64,000 bases of DNA from Nicotiana tabacum. Lineage: Eukaryota; Streptophyta; Magnoliopsida; Solanales; Solanaceae. The translations under genes were made by a program, and so were the position numbers. The notes under the pieces were generated by a model. The model saw only the letters and a list, made by a program, of their open reading frames with translations. It ran no database searches and was not told the DNA's origin. The first letter of the stretch is position 1. The number at the start of each line of letters is the position of its first letter. The DNA is taken from NCBI RefSeq assembly GCF_000715075.1, contig NC_134096.1, positions 117,488,698-117,552,697 on the forward strand. Reading direction: 5' to 3'. Positions 32,832-42,998 of this stretch are shown here, piece by piece.

Positions 32832-33351
32832 TCTATGTATTCTTCTTTTTTTGTGGCATTTGCTTATGCGGTTTTATCCTCTCCTTTTCTATAGATTTTT
32901 TAATAAAAAATTTATAAAAATTATATATCAAATAAAAGATAAGTTCCAAATTCAAGCGTTTGATTTTGTGGGAATTTTTTTTTCTGCTTTAATCATCAAT
33001 GATATTTGTGGTTCACGTCTTTTGGTGATTCTGGAAAGTTTAAATTGTTTGGGATTCTCATGTGGTTGTTCGTTAGGAAGAGCATCGCTGGTGGATTTTG
33101 TTTTTCTTTTTGGTACAAGGTGTTGGGTCAATGATATAGCTCACTAGTTTCTATTTGAAGCACTGAGTTTTATGATTTCAGTTTCTAGCCACTATAATTA
33201 GTTTTGGGCTAAAAGATGTATGGTATAATATTATGGCGACCAATTGTTATAAGTTTGCAGCGGATGACTATATATGATTTTCTCTCTTTTTTTCTTGAAA
33301 ACCGCTCTTAGGGTAGGTTCCACGCGGGATTGGATATCAAAGGTTCCTTCC
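32827..33351. other. Host DNA left of the Copia element
   Basis: No gene recognised. A short segment near 33295-33351 is less AT-rich but has no recognisable product. The left candidate target sequence CTTCC (33347-33351) resembles CTTTC after the 3' LTR. Confidence 0.45.
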
Positions 33352-33822
33352 TGTGGGACATACCTAATAAAAAAAAAAGATGTAATTAGAGGAAAAAGTG
33401 GTCGTGGTAAATCTAATTTTGCCAAAACCAAATCGATACAAACTTGAAACCAGTTGATTTGATTGATTTATTTGGACAACAACTCACTCTATAAATAGCA
33501 GCCTCGTTTCTTCATTTTAAGTACACCAAAAGCAGAGAGAAGCAATAGAAGTAAGAGAGAGTAATTCACAAATTGTAGTCAGTAAGATAAATAGTGAGTG
33601 CGAGTAATATTGTAGTGAGGTGTTTAAAATAAAGAGTGTTATTTCTTTCGAAGTTGTAGTAGTCTCTTGACACTACTAAGCTGCAATATTATAGTGATAA
33701 TATTGCTCCACTCGAGTATTGTATTTTACCCCGTTAAAGGATTTGATATCGTTGTTACTCTCTTATGTTATTATGATTTATCGTAGATATTGTTCCTGGG
33801 CGGGATATTATTTTTTCCAACA
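33352..33822 (+). repeat. Copia 5' LTR
   Basis: 471 bp. It matches the 3' LTR apart from point changes and about 27 bases missing near 33400. It holds a TATAAATAG motif near 33491-33499 that probably serves as the TATA box. Confidence 0.85.
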
Positions 33823-33825
33823 ACG

Positions 33826-33837
33826 TGATATCAGAGC
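33826..33837 (+). promoter_or_regulatory. Copia primer-binding site
   Basis: TGATATCAGAGC, three bases after the LTR. It equals the initiator-methionine tRNA complement TGGTATCAGAGC except for one G-to-A change. Confidence 0.8.
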
Positions 33838-33838
33838 C

Positions 33839-34869
33839 ATGGCGAATAATGGTCCCTATCTTTTCAGTATCCCCGTCTCACAACAGATAATTAGAGGGTA
33901 TGCAAAACCCGATAATGAGAAAGTTCTGGCTCAAAATGTAAAAGATATCTTGGCAAAGACAAGGAAGAAGGAACAACAAGCCCTCACGCTCATCCACTAA
34001 TATTTGGATGATGTCATGTTTGAGAAGGTGGCCGATGCTACCACCTCAAAGGAAGCTTGGGAGATTTTACAAAATTCTCTCCAAGGATTTGACAAGGTGA
34101 GGAAGGTAAAACTTCAAACTCTAAGGGCTAATTTTAAAGTTTTAAAAATAAAAGAATCTGAATGCATTTCAGATTATTGTTCAAAAGTGAAAGCTGTTGT
34201 AAATCAATTAAGACGATACAGGGAGGACATAGAGATGTTCGTGTGGTTGAAAGTATCCTTCGCACTTTAACACCTAAATTTAATTTTGTGGTGTGTGCTA
34301 TTGAGTAGTCTAAAAATTTAGACTCTGTGACGGTGGAGCAAATGGAGGGTTCTATACATGCCCATGAAAAAAAGAACAAGAGGAGACAAGAAGTGCCAGT
34401 GGAGTAACTTCTTAAAACTTAGGCATCCTTTGAAGATTATGGAAGTGAAAAACACTATCGAGGGAACAGACGAGGACAAGGCCGTGGCGGTCATGGAATA
34501 GGAAGAAGTAATGGTAACAACTTTAACAATGAAGTTAAAATCCACCAAACATTCAGAGGTCGTGGCCATGGACAAAGAGGAGGAAGATGACGTGGCTACT
34601 ACCAAGAAAATAATGAACAAAGGTATGACAAATCAAAAATTGAGTGTTATAATTGTCATAAATTTGGCCATTACTCTTGGGAATGTCGTAGCAATGTTGA
34701 GAGAAAGCTAACCTTATTGATGACAAGAAAAAACAAAGATGAGTCAACATTGTTACTGGCACTCAAGGAAGAAGGCATGGATGATTGTAGCTCGTGGTAT
34801 TTGGACAATGGAGCACGCAATAATATGTGTGGATGCAAAGAGAAGTTGTGCAGATCAATAAAACGGTGA
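33839..34869 (+). pseudogene. Copia gag and start of protease
   Basis: ATG 33839 overlaps the end of the PBS region, as is usual in Copia elements. The gag core includes [20 protein letters not shown] and [23 protein letters not shown]2CX4HX4C zinc knuckle (CYNCHKFGHYSWEC) lies at about 34654-34695. The protease starts with SSWYLDNGARNNMCG (about 34790-34833), where DSG is usual. There are stops at 33998 and beyond and frameshifts near 34240 and 34500. The frame is cut by Athila 2 just after 34869. Confidence 0.8.
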
Positions 34870-34874
34870 GATGT
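34870..34874. repeat. Left target-site duplication of Athila 2
   Basis: GATGT, repeated at 56421-56425 directly after the 3' LTR. Confidence 0.9.
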
Positions 34875-35067
34875 TGATAACTAGAGATTTTGACCGCTAA
34901 TTTGCTCTCTTTTACTTGCGTTTTAGCTAAAAAATGCTTAAAGTTATTCCCGCGATCTAATAAAATGTGATTTCGTGCAGAAATATTGGGAAACGAGCCA
35001 AAGAAGTAAAAATCAACTCAAAAAAGAGTCAAAATTGGACAAAGACCAAAACAAGGTAAAAATGCTT

Positions 35068-35566
35068 ATAGTGCGGACCACACAATACTGTGTGCGGCCG
35101 CAAACAATGAAGAAGCCCTATCAGATTAGCTTCGGAGTATGCAGACCGCATAATTATGGTACGGCCGCAGAAGAGAGATTCAGAGATTTGGAATTTTGGG
35201 CAAGTTGAAGAAATGCGGACTGCACCATTATTGTGCGGCCGCAGGATGCCAAGTGCGGTCGCACTCACTATTTTGCGGCCGGCAAACGACCAGAATCTGA
35301 GAGCCTTAATTGAAGCTGTGCGGACCGCACTATTATTGCGCGGCTGCGGGATTCAAAGGTGCGGCCGCATCCATAATTATGCGGTCCGTAGAAGAAGGTC
35401 CAAGTCCCAGCCCAAGTCAAGTTTGAGGCCACACTCAGAAATGTGCGGACCGCACAATTAGATGAAGTGCGGCCGCATCTCACTTTTATATGACCGCATA
35501 AGGCCCAGTTGACCAGTCAAGCTCAAAGTGTCGAGCGCACTCAGAATTATGTGGCCGCACAACCTC
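35068..35566. repeat. TGCGGNCCGCA near-palindrome array, Athila 2 5' LTR
   Basis: About 17 copies or near copies in 500 bases, alternating GCGGACCGC and GCGGCCGC types with irregular spacing. The last copy is about 45 bases before the TATA box. The same array is in the 3' LTR (54964-55455). Confidence 0.85.
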
Positions 35567-35601
35567 CGCAGGGACATTTTTATCAGATATTTTTAACTTA
35601 G

Positions 35602-35609
35602 TATAAATA
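35602..35609 (+). promoter_or_regulatory. TATA box of the Athila 2 5' LTR
   Basis: TATAAATA, identical in the 3' LTR (55496-55503) and in Athila 1 LTRs A and C, always shortly after the palindrome array. Confidence 0.6.
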
Positions 35610-36531
35610 GAACTTTTTGTCATTTTTAGGGTAAGTTTTATTTTAAAAGAGCACCTGAGCCATTTTTCTTTACTGTTTTGAGTAATATTGTACTAGATTA
35701 GCTTATAAACATTAGATTTTCTTTCCCTAATCAATTATTATGCATTCTATCTTAATTTCTTCTTGTATTTCTTCATTTTTCATGAGTACATAAATTTCTA
35801 GCTAGGGTTGTGGCCCAACCCTAGTGTGGGTACTTAATGGGTGTTTGATTTAGGACTTGTTTGTGATTGGGTTAGTGATATTTAGCCTAGTTCTTGCTTG
35901 AATTCAAGAATTAATGGTTGCAAACATTGATTCATGCCTAATTGACTTAGTCTCTACTTGAGAAAGAGAGACTAAGTCTAGAAAAACTTGGCTAACAAGA
36001 AATTGGGAAAAACTGAAGAATTTGATAGCCCCAATTAAAGGGTTGAATCTATAGATAGTAAGACCCGACTTGAGCATTTATCACTTATTTTTTGCAATAC
36101 CCATTTGGACTTGAGAAAGGCAAATTGGACAAAATTACTCAAACTACCGAGTGGTATAGAGTAGGCATTTGCTTGTGATTGCTATATTACAACCCCGACC
36201 AATCAAACTTGCCCTAGAGTTTACAACCCATTAGGTAACCATCTAGGTGGAAGTCACGACCCTAGATCTTTTATCATTTGGGAAACAACCAAAACCAAAA
36301 ATATTGTCTTCTAGTTTTATAATTGCAATCAATAGTTTAAAGTAGAAGTAGAAATAACAAACAATAATGTGGAAGTGTAATCTAAGGCAAATCGTACTAT
36401 TACACTAAGTATATACCTAATCTCAATTCAAACTCCCTGAGAATTCGACCCCGACTTGCGTTGGGTTTTATTATTGCTTCGACCACCTCATTACCTATAT
36501 TTATGGTGTGAGTTTGGGCGACATCAATTTT

Positions 36532-36549
36532 TGGCGCAGTTGCCGGGGA
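36532..36549 (+). promoter_or_regulatory. Athila 2 primer-binding site
   Basis: TGGCGCAGTTGCCGGGGA, five bases after the LTR. It differs by one base from the TGGCGCCGTTGCCGGGGA site seen in Athila elements, taken as complementary to tRNA-Asp. Confidence 0.75.
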
Positions 36550-36648
36550 GTTAAACGGATTTAGCTATATAACTAGGTTTTTGTTTGATTTCTCTTCTTT
36601 TCCTTCCGAGTAACTAATTTTGTTTTTGAATTGCTTATAGGTACGAGA

Positions 36649-38061
36649 ATGGCTCTCAACAACGAGCCCATTGGTAATTTACCATTGGGGGAGGAAGTGG
36701 ACGATGATCAAGGAGATGATGTTCTTCCAGAACCTCAAGCAAATAGGCGAGGCCGACCACTTCAAGATAATGTTACCGTCCCTCCCCCACCTCCACCAAG
36801 AGCGGCAACGCACCGGGTGTTGCCGAACGAGGGTTATGAAAGTGCAATAGTCCTGTCTCGCATTAGGGCGGGTAACTTCCAAATCACCAACGTGATGCTT
36901 ACACTACTTGAGCAACGGGTATTCTTCACCGGGGCTCCAAATCAAAATGCTTAAAAGCATCTCAAGGGGTTCGTCGATACTTGTTGGGGGGAGCAAGCAA
37001 ATCAATGTTACTGAGGACGCGCTGAGGTTGAGGTTATTTCCCTTTTCTTTACGGAGAAAAACATTGGACTGGCTAGAGAGATTGCTCAATCATTCCATCC
37101 ATACATGGGATAAGTTGGCCGAAAAATTCATTTCCAAATTCTTCTCTCCGGGGCACATGGATACACTACGAGATAAAATTCTAGCGTTCAAGCAAGAGCC
37201 CAATGAGCCATTTCACGAGATTTGGGAAAGATATCGTACCATGGTTAAAGAGTGCCCGAATAATGATATGACCGAGGCCTTGATCCAACAAACCTTATAC
37301 AAGGGGGTCAACATAACAAATCAATGTGTGGTAAATCAACTCGCCGGTGGGAACTTCATGAACACACCTTATGCCGAAGCTTGTGAAATTATGGATGAGA
37401 TGGCGGATACCTCATCGGCATGGCAAAGTAGGGATAATGTTCAGCAAGGTGACCCCAATGTCATTTACCTACACAAGGAACTACATGATCATGGGCAAGC
37501 TATAGCAGAGTTAACAACCACAATGAACCAATTGGCAAAAGCTCAGTTGCAATAAGTTCAAGGGCCGAAACAAGTGAATGCGATGGAAGGCGTAAATATG
37601 ATGATGAACAAGAGACGGCAAAAAGGTAAACAAGGGCAAAGCCGTCCGGAACAATTCATGCAAGATGATAGTGAGTATGACCAAGGTAATTCATATAATG
37701 AGCAAGAAGAAGAAGTGCAATACCTCAACAATTATCAAGGTCAAAGAAACAATGCTCAAAATCAACAACAATGGAGATCACAAGGAAATCAAGGAAATTG
37801 GAACAACCAAGGCCACCAAGGCAATTGTAGTGGTGGCAACAACAATCAAGGTAATTGGGTAAATAATAATAATCAAGGCAATTGGAATAATCAAGTAAAC
37901 CAAGGCAATTGGGGTGGCAACAATCAAGTAATTGGGGAGGTAATCAAGGAGGGTGAAATAACAACAACAATCGGGGGTCGGGTTTTCAAAGGCCCCCGAT
38001 ATTCCAACAACCGAGCAATCCACCTCCCTATCCTTCTCAAGGCCCGAGCTCTTCTAACAAT
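36649..38061 (+). pseudogene. Athila 2 gag
   Basis: ATG 36649 starts MALNNEPIGNLPLGEEVDDD. After one frameshift near 36930 the conserved core is read in 36908-37555: DALRLRLFPFSLRRKTLDWL, then KFFSPGHMDTLRDKILAFKQ and EPFHEIWERYRTMVKECPNN. A TAA stop is at 37553. An Asn/Gly/Gln-rich stretch with repeated QGNWNN units (about 37770-37930) follows in the next frame. Gag forms the particle and binds the element RNA. The Asn-rich repeat is a low-complexity tail seen in this lineage. Confidence 0.85.
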
Positions 38062-38064
38062 GAG

Positions 38065-39663
38065 ATGGGACGGATTGAAAATATGTTAAAACAAATGATG
38101 GAGAAAAATACCGACTATGATGCTCAATTAGCCTCCCACAATACTTCAATCCGCAATTTGGAGGTTCAACTTGTCCAAATCTCACAAGCATTAAACACTC
38201 GTCCTAACGGGGCAATACCAAGTGATACAGTGGTGAACCCAAAGGGTGGGAATAATACGGGACATGCTATGACCGTGACTACGAGAAGTGGAAAAGGTGG
38301 AGAAGCAACCACCTCAAATCAAAGAAGAATTGTGGATGATGATGTTGTGGTTCAAGAAGATGAAATTCCAAGCAATATTGTTCAAGCTAATAACGAAGTA
38401 AGAATTGATATTGATGAAAATGTGAAGGAGACGCAAGAAGAGGTGAACCCGTCTAGGGAGCACGTGACTGACATACCGGAACCGGTAGTGCCTAAGGATA
38501 ATGAACCAATGCCAAGGCCTCCTCCTCCATACCCTCAAAGGCTTGCAAAGCAAAATAGTGAGAACCAATTCAAAAAGTTTATTGTTATGATAAAGAGTTT
38601 GTCTATCAATGTACCATTGGCTGAGGCGTTGGAACAAATGTCGGATTATGCAAAGATCATGAAGGACTTGGGCACCAAGAAGAGGTCGATGAATTGTGAA
38701 ACTATCAAGATGACACATCAAGTGAGTGCTATTGTGCACTCAATGGATCCGAAATTGGAAGATCCGGGTGCGTTCACAATCCCTTGCACTATTAGGAGCG
38801 CCGACTTTGCCAAAGCTTTATGCGATTTTGGGGAAAGTATCAACTTGATGGCCTACTCTATGTTCAAAACTTTGGGAATTGGGCAACCAAGACCCACATC
38901 TATGAGGTTGCAAATGGCGGATCGGACTATGAAGATGCCATTGGGAATTATTGATGATATGTTAGTACGTGTTGATAAGTTCATCCTTCCAGCGGACTTT
39001 GTGATCCTTGATTGTGAGGTTGACTACGAGGTTCCTATTATCTTGGGTAGACCTTTCCTTGCTACGGGGAAGGCTCTTGTTGATGTGGAAGCCGGTGAGC
39101 TCACTTTCCGGGTGGGTGACAAAAATGTGGTTTTCCATATGTGCAAATCGACGAGGCAACCAAATAGCAACGAAGTTTGTTCATTCGTGGATTTAGTGAC
39201 CGAAGTAATTGTTGATGATGCTAGTGCCACAATGAATATTGAGGATAATTTGGAAGCCGTATTGCTCAACCTTGATGATGATGAGGAGAAAGAAAGCTAT
39301 GTGGAGTGTGTGAATGCATTGCAAGGGATGGGGTTTTACACTTATGAGCCTCGTAAGCTATCTTTGGATCTTAAAAACCGGAAGACTCCTCCAACAAAGC
39401 CCTTAATCGAGGAGCCTCCCACTTTGGAGTTAAAGCCATTGCCTCTGCATATCAGGTATGCATTCCTTGGCCCTTTTTCTACTTTACCGGTTATCCTTTC
39501 TTCTTGTTTGACTAACATGCAAGTAGAATCCACATTGGAGGTGCTACAAAGGAGGAAAAAAGCAATCGGATGGACCTTAGCGGATATCCTGGGCATAAGC
39601 CCCGCCTTTTGCATGCACAAGATTATATTAGAGGAGGGTGACAAAGCCTCTGTTGAACATTAA
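38065..39663 (+). CDS. Athila 2 protease-containing ORF (gag end to start of RT)
   Basis: The longest uninterrupted frame in the window (532 codons). It begins with a helical segment (IENMLKQMMEKNTDYDAQLA), then a Pro-rich linker (PMPRPPPPYPQRLAKQ). The retropepsin-type domain at about residues 235-365 has IRSADFAKALCDFGESINLM, DFVILDCEVDYEVPIILGRP and FLATGKALVDVEAGELTFRV. The active-site triad reads DFG where a DLG or DTG type is expected. The C-terminal part (YAFLGPFSTLPVILSS, RRKKAIGWTLADILGISPAF) is the entry to RT and ends at a TAA at 39661. It would be part of the Gag-Pol polyprotein, so this is a polyprotein fragment and not an independent gene. Confidence 0.8.
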   Translation: MGRIENMLKQMMEKNTDYDAQLASHNTSIRNLEVQLVQISQALNTRPNGAIPSDTVVNPKGGNNTGHAMTVTTRSGKGGEATTSNQRRIVDDDVVVQEDEIPSNIVQANNEVRIDIDENVKETQEEVNPSREHVTDIPEPVVPKDNEPMPRPPPPYPQRLAKQNSENQFKKFIVMIKSLSINVPLAEALEQMSDYAKIMKDLGTKKRSMNCETIKMTHQVSAIVHSMDPKLEDPGAFTIPCTIRSADFAKALCDFGESINLMAYSMFKTLGIGQPRPTSMRLQMADRTMKMPLGIIDDMLVRVDKFILPADFVILDCEVDYEVPIILGRPFLATGKALVDVEAGELTFRVGDKNVVFHMCKSTRQPNSNEVCSFVDLVTEVIVDDASATMNIEDNLEAVLLNLDDDEEKESYVECVNALQGMGFYTYEPRKLSLDLKNRKTPPTKPLIEEPPTLELKPLPLHIRYAFLGPFSTLPVILSSCLTNMQVESTLEVLQRRKKAIGWTLADILGISPAFCMHKIILEEGDKASVEH

Positions 39664-40902
39664 AAGAGGCTAAATGAAGCAATGTAAGAGGTGGTCAAGA
39701 AGGAGATCATAAAGTGGTTAGATGTCGGGGTTGTTTACCCCATTTCTGATAGCTCATGGACTTCTCTGGTGCAATGTGTCCCAAAGAAAGGGGGCATGGA
39801 TGTGATAACAAATGACAAGAATTAATTGATCCCCATAAGAACTGTCACCGGGTGGAGAGTGTGCATGGACTATAGGAAGCTCAACAAAGTCACGCGGAAA
39901 GATCATTTTCCTCTTCCATTTCTTGATCAAATGTTGGATATGTTGGCCGGACGTGCTTTTTATTGCTTCCTGGATGGATACTCCGGCTACAATCAGATTC
40001 TTATTGCTCATGAGGACCAGGAGAAGACCACTTTCACTTGTCCATATGGTACCTTTGCATTCTCGAGGATGCCATTTAGGTTATGTAATGCACCGACGAC
40101 TTTTCAATGGTGTATGATGGCTATTTTCACCGATATGGTGGAAGATATTCTTGAGGTCTTCATGGATGATTTCTCCATCGTTGGAAATTCTTTTGATGAT
40201 TGCTTGAACAACTTGGACAAGGTATTGGCAAGATATAAGGAAACTAACTTGGTTTTGAATTGGGAGAAATGTCACTTCATGGTCGAGGAAGGCATTGTCC
40301 TCGGTCACAAGATTTTAAAGTATGGTATTGAGGTTGATAAAGCCAAAATTGAAGTGATCTCCAAACTCCCCTACATCCGTAAAGGGAGTGAGGAGCTTCT
40401 TGGGTCATGCGGGGTTCCATTGCCGATTCATCAAAGATTTTTCCAAAGTGTTGAACCTTTTGTGTAAACTTTTGGAGAAGGATGCCAAGTTCCATTTAAA
40501 TGAAGGCATTCGAGTTGCTTAAGTTCAAGTGACTACTACTCATATTATTACCGCACCGGATTGGAGCTTGCCATTTGAGCTCATGTGTGACGCAAGTGAT
40601 GTGGCGGTTGGAGCGGTGTTGGGGCAACGTATCAACAAAATCGTCCATCCGGTCTATTATGCAAGAAAGACCATGAATGATGCCAAAGTCAACTACACAG
40701 TGACCGAAAAAGAGCTCCTTGCTATTATCTTTGCTATGGAGAAGTTCTGCCCGTACTTTATGGGTAAAAAGGTGATTGGTTATACTGACCACGCGACGCT
40801 TCGGTATTTGATGAGCAATAAAGATTCTAAGGCAAGGTTTATGCGGTGGGTGCTTCTATTGCAAGAGTTTTATCTAGAGATTTAAGACCACAAGGGTAGT
40901 GA
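39664..40902 (+). pseudogene. Athila 2 reverse transcriptase and RNase H
   Basis: RT: GWRVCMDYRKLNKVTRKDHF, LDGYSGYNQILIAHEDQEKT, FTCPYGTFAFSRMPFRLCNA and the catalytic VFMDDFSIVG (about 40156-40185, FMDD intact). RNase [21 protein letters not shown] (catalytic Asp), [19 protein letters not shown] (Glu) and [12 protein letters not shown] (Asp). Stops occur at 39661, 39685, 39823 and 40882, and a frameshift lies near 40380. It would make cDNA from the element RNA. The frame continues across the nested element, GSEN before it and QVADHL after it. Confidence 0.85.
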
Positions 40903-40907
40903 GAATC
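40903..40907. repeat. Left target-site duplication of the nested LTR element
   Basis: GAATC, repeated at 49064-49068. Confidence 0.9.
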
Positions 40908-42998
40908 TGTCACGACCCAAACAGATGGGCCGCGACGGGAACCCGGTACCTTACACAACTGAGTACCAACGTAACGTATCTTTCTTATTACATCATCATA
41001 TACATGTGACATCATTATTTATAAACTCAAAACATAGGCCGACAAGTCCGTACAATCTTTCACGTACACGACATATGTCTACAAGCCTCTAACAGTTCAT
41101 AATTGTCATAAAGGTTGGGACAGAGCCCCGTCATACCAAACCATACACATCTAAATCATACTGACCAAACAAGAAACTCCGGAGCAAATGGAGTGCACCA
41201 ATATCTTTTGCTGAGCTGATCGCCTACTTAGAGGACTCTCGACCTATCTATCGAGACCTGCGGGCATGAAAAGCATTGTCCCCGGGCAAAAGGGACGTCA
41301 GTACAAATAATGTACCGAGTATGTAAGGAATAAAAATCAGTAAATAATAGACATGAGAGAAACATGGAGTAAAAGACTCGACATGTACGTCTGCATAGCT
41401 CTGTGAATCATTTTATTTTTATAACGTCATGCATATGCGTATAAATGTCATACCATTCATAGGTATATCTGTTCATAACATCATCAAGCCTCTGAGGGCA
41501 GCCTATCATATCATTTCGGCCACTGTGGGCAAATCATCAATGTATACCAACTGATCAGGTGGTGGTGCGTATATAACGCCATAACCTTTTCCCATATCCC
41601 ATATACATATAATATACATATATACACGTATATAACGCAATCTGGTCATGAGTCAATGTATATGTATAAATGCATGAAATGCATAAGAAATACGTTAATA
41701 ATATTTTCTCGGTATGTCATAAAAATAATATGTCTTAAGAAATACGTTAATAAGATTTTCTCGGAATGTCATAAAAATAATATGTCTGTCGGATAAATTT
41801 TATCAAATAAGTATTTTTCTGAGACCCATGAACATAAGATATAATAATAATTCACATGGGGAATCAAGAATATAGACACCCGTACTATGAATAGAGTCGT
41901 TTATGGAAACTGTGCGTTTGCTCGTTTCTTTCAGAATCATTTGGGTCATGCCAAAAGAAAGAAGGGATAGCTTTAACATACCTGGAGTAGGGAAAAATCC
42001 GTATGATATTCTTGGAAAAGGTTGCACCGTACTCCTTTAGAATCGCAAAATCTCACATTGCTAAAGTGCTAAGAAATCTCGTTGGAATTCTTCTGTTTCA
42101 AGAAATCTTGTTGGATTGGGGTCACGTATGTTTTTGAATATTTGTAGTATGAAGAAGATTATAAGATTGTTAATTATGTTAAGGCCAAGTGAAGACCACA
42201 ATGCCAAACTTTTAATGTCTTAGTAGTCTTTACGTAAGTGTCATTTGTATGACACCTTGGATGGCCACCTTTCATTTTAAATTGTTAAAGCCTGGAGTTG
42301 CTTTGATATATGCAGATGCATATGAAATGATCCAAATAACATTATGAGGTTCTCTTTAAGAGTCATAAGACTCTTAAGTTATAGATTTCTTATACATGTG
42401 TGTGGACCCCACTTTCATAATGACTAAGCTACCAAAAAAACTCTCTTAATGCCACCTTATTCTATGGTTTTAAGAGTAATACTTTGATAAAGCCTTGGCT
42501 GCCACGTTTTTGTAGTTAAGGCTTTATCCAAAATACCATTAACTAACCACTAATATCATGATTAATTGATAATCTCCCACTATCCAATAATTAACCAATT
42601 ACCCACATAATTAAGAATTATCTTAAATTACTTATAATACTACTCACTTTTAACATACCTTATACACCTTACTATCATGGTCGTATGGTACCTTGTATGG
42701 TACTAGTCCATAAATACCGGATATTTTAGTTCGGTCCGTATTTTATCCCAAATGGCCAAGCTTCGACGAAACTCATTTTCTTTGATTTGCTTACCCTCTC
42801 ACCTTCACGAATTTACTTATCCCTTGTTTGAAATAGCATAATGCTTATGACCTCAAAATAATCTCATTCCCGAGCTTACGTTGATTAACTTACGACAAAA
42901 CTTCAACGTACGAAAATGCGGGACGTAACATCTCATTTCCAATCTTATATCAATTTACTTATGGCGTACTTCCACGTATGAAAACATGGGGTGTAACA
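40908..42998 (-). repeat. LARD-like element, 3' LTR (2091 bp)
   Basis: Plus-strand ends are TGTCACGACCC and GGGTGTAACA. It lacks a 21-base segment near 41012 (ACAGGCCTAATAGGCCAAC region) that is present in the other LTR at 47056-47077; this accounts for the whole length difference. Confidence 0.9.

Larger units (their letters stand above)
34875..36526 (+). repeat. Athila 2 5' LTR
   Basis: 1652 bp, TGATAACTAGAG...GGGCGACATCA. It carries about 17 TGCGGNCCGCA-like motifs (35068-35566), a TATA box, the stem-loop CTAGGGTTG/CAACCCTAG (35802-35824), a 12-bp hairpin (35944-35978) and the ATTCGACCCCGACT motif (36440-36453). It matches the 3' LTR closely. Confidence 0.9.

Noticed and set aside
35068..35566. 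CRISPR-like array
   Set aside because: The units are short near-palindromes with irregular spacing inside a plant LTR; there are no constant-length repeats, unique spacers or cas genes.
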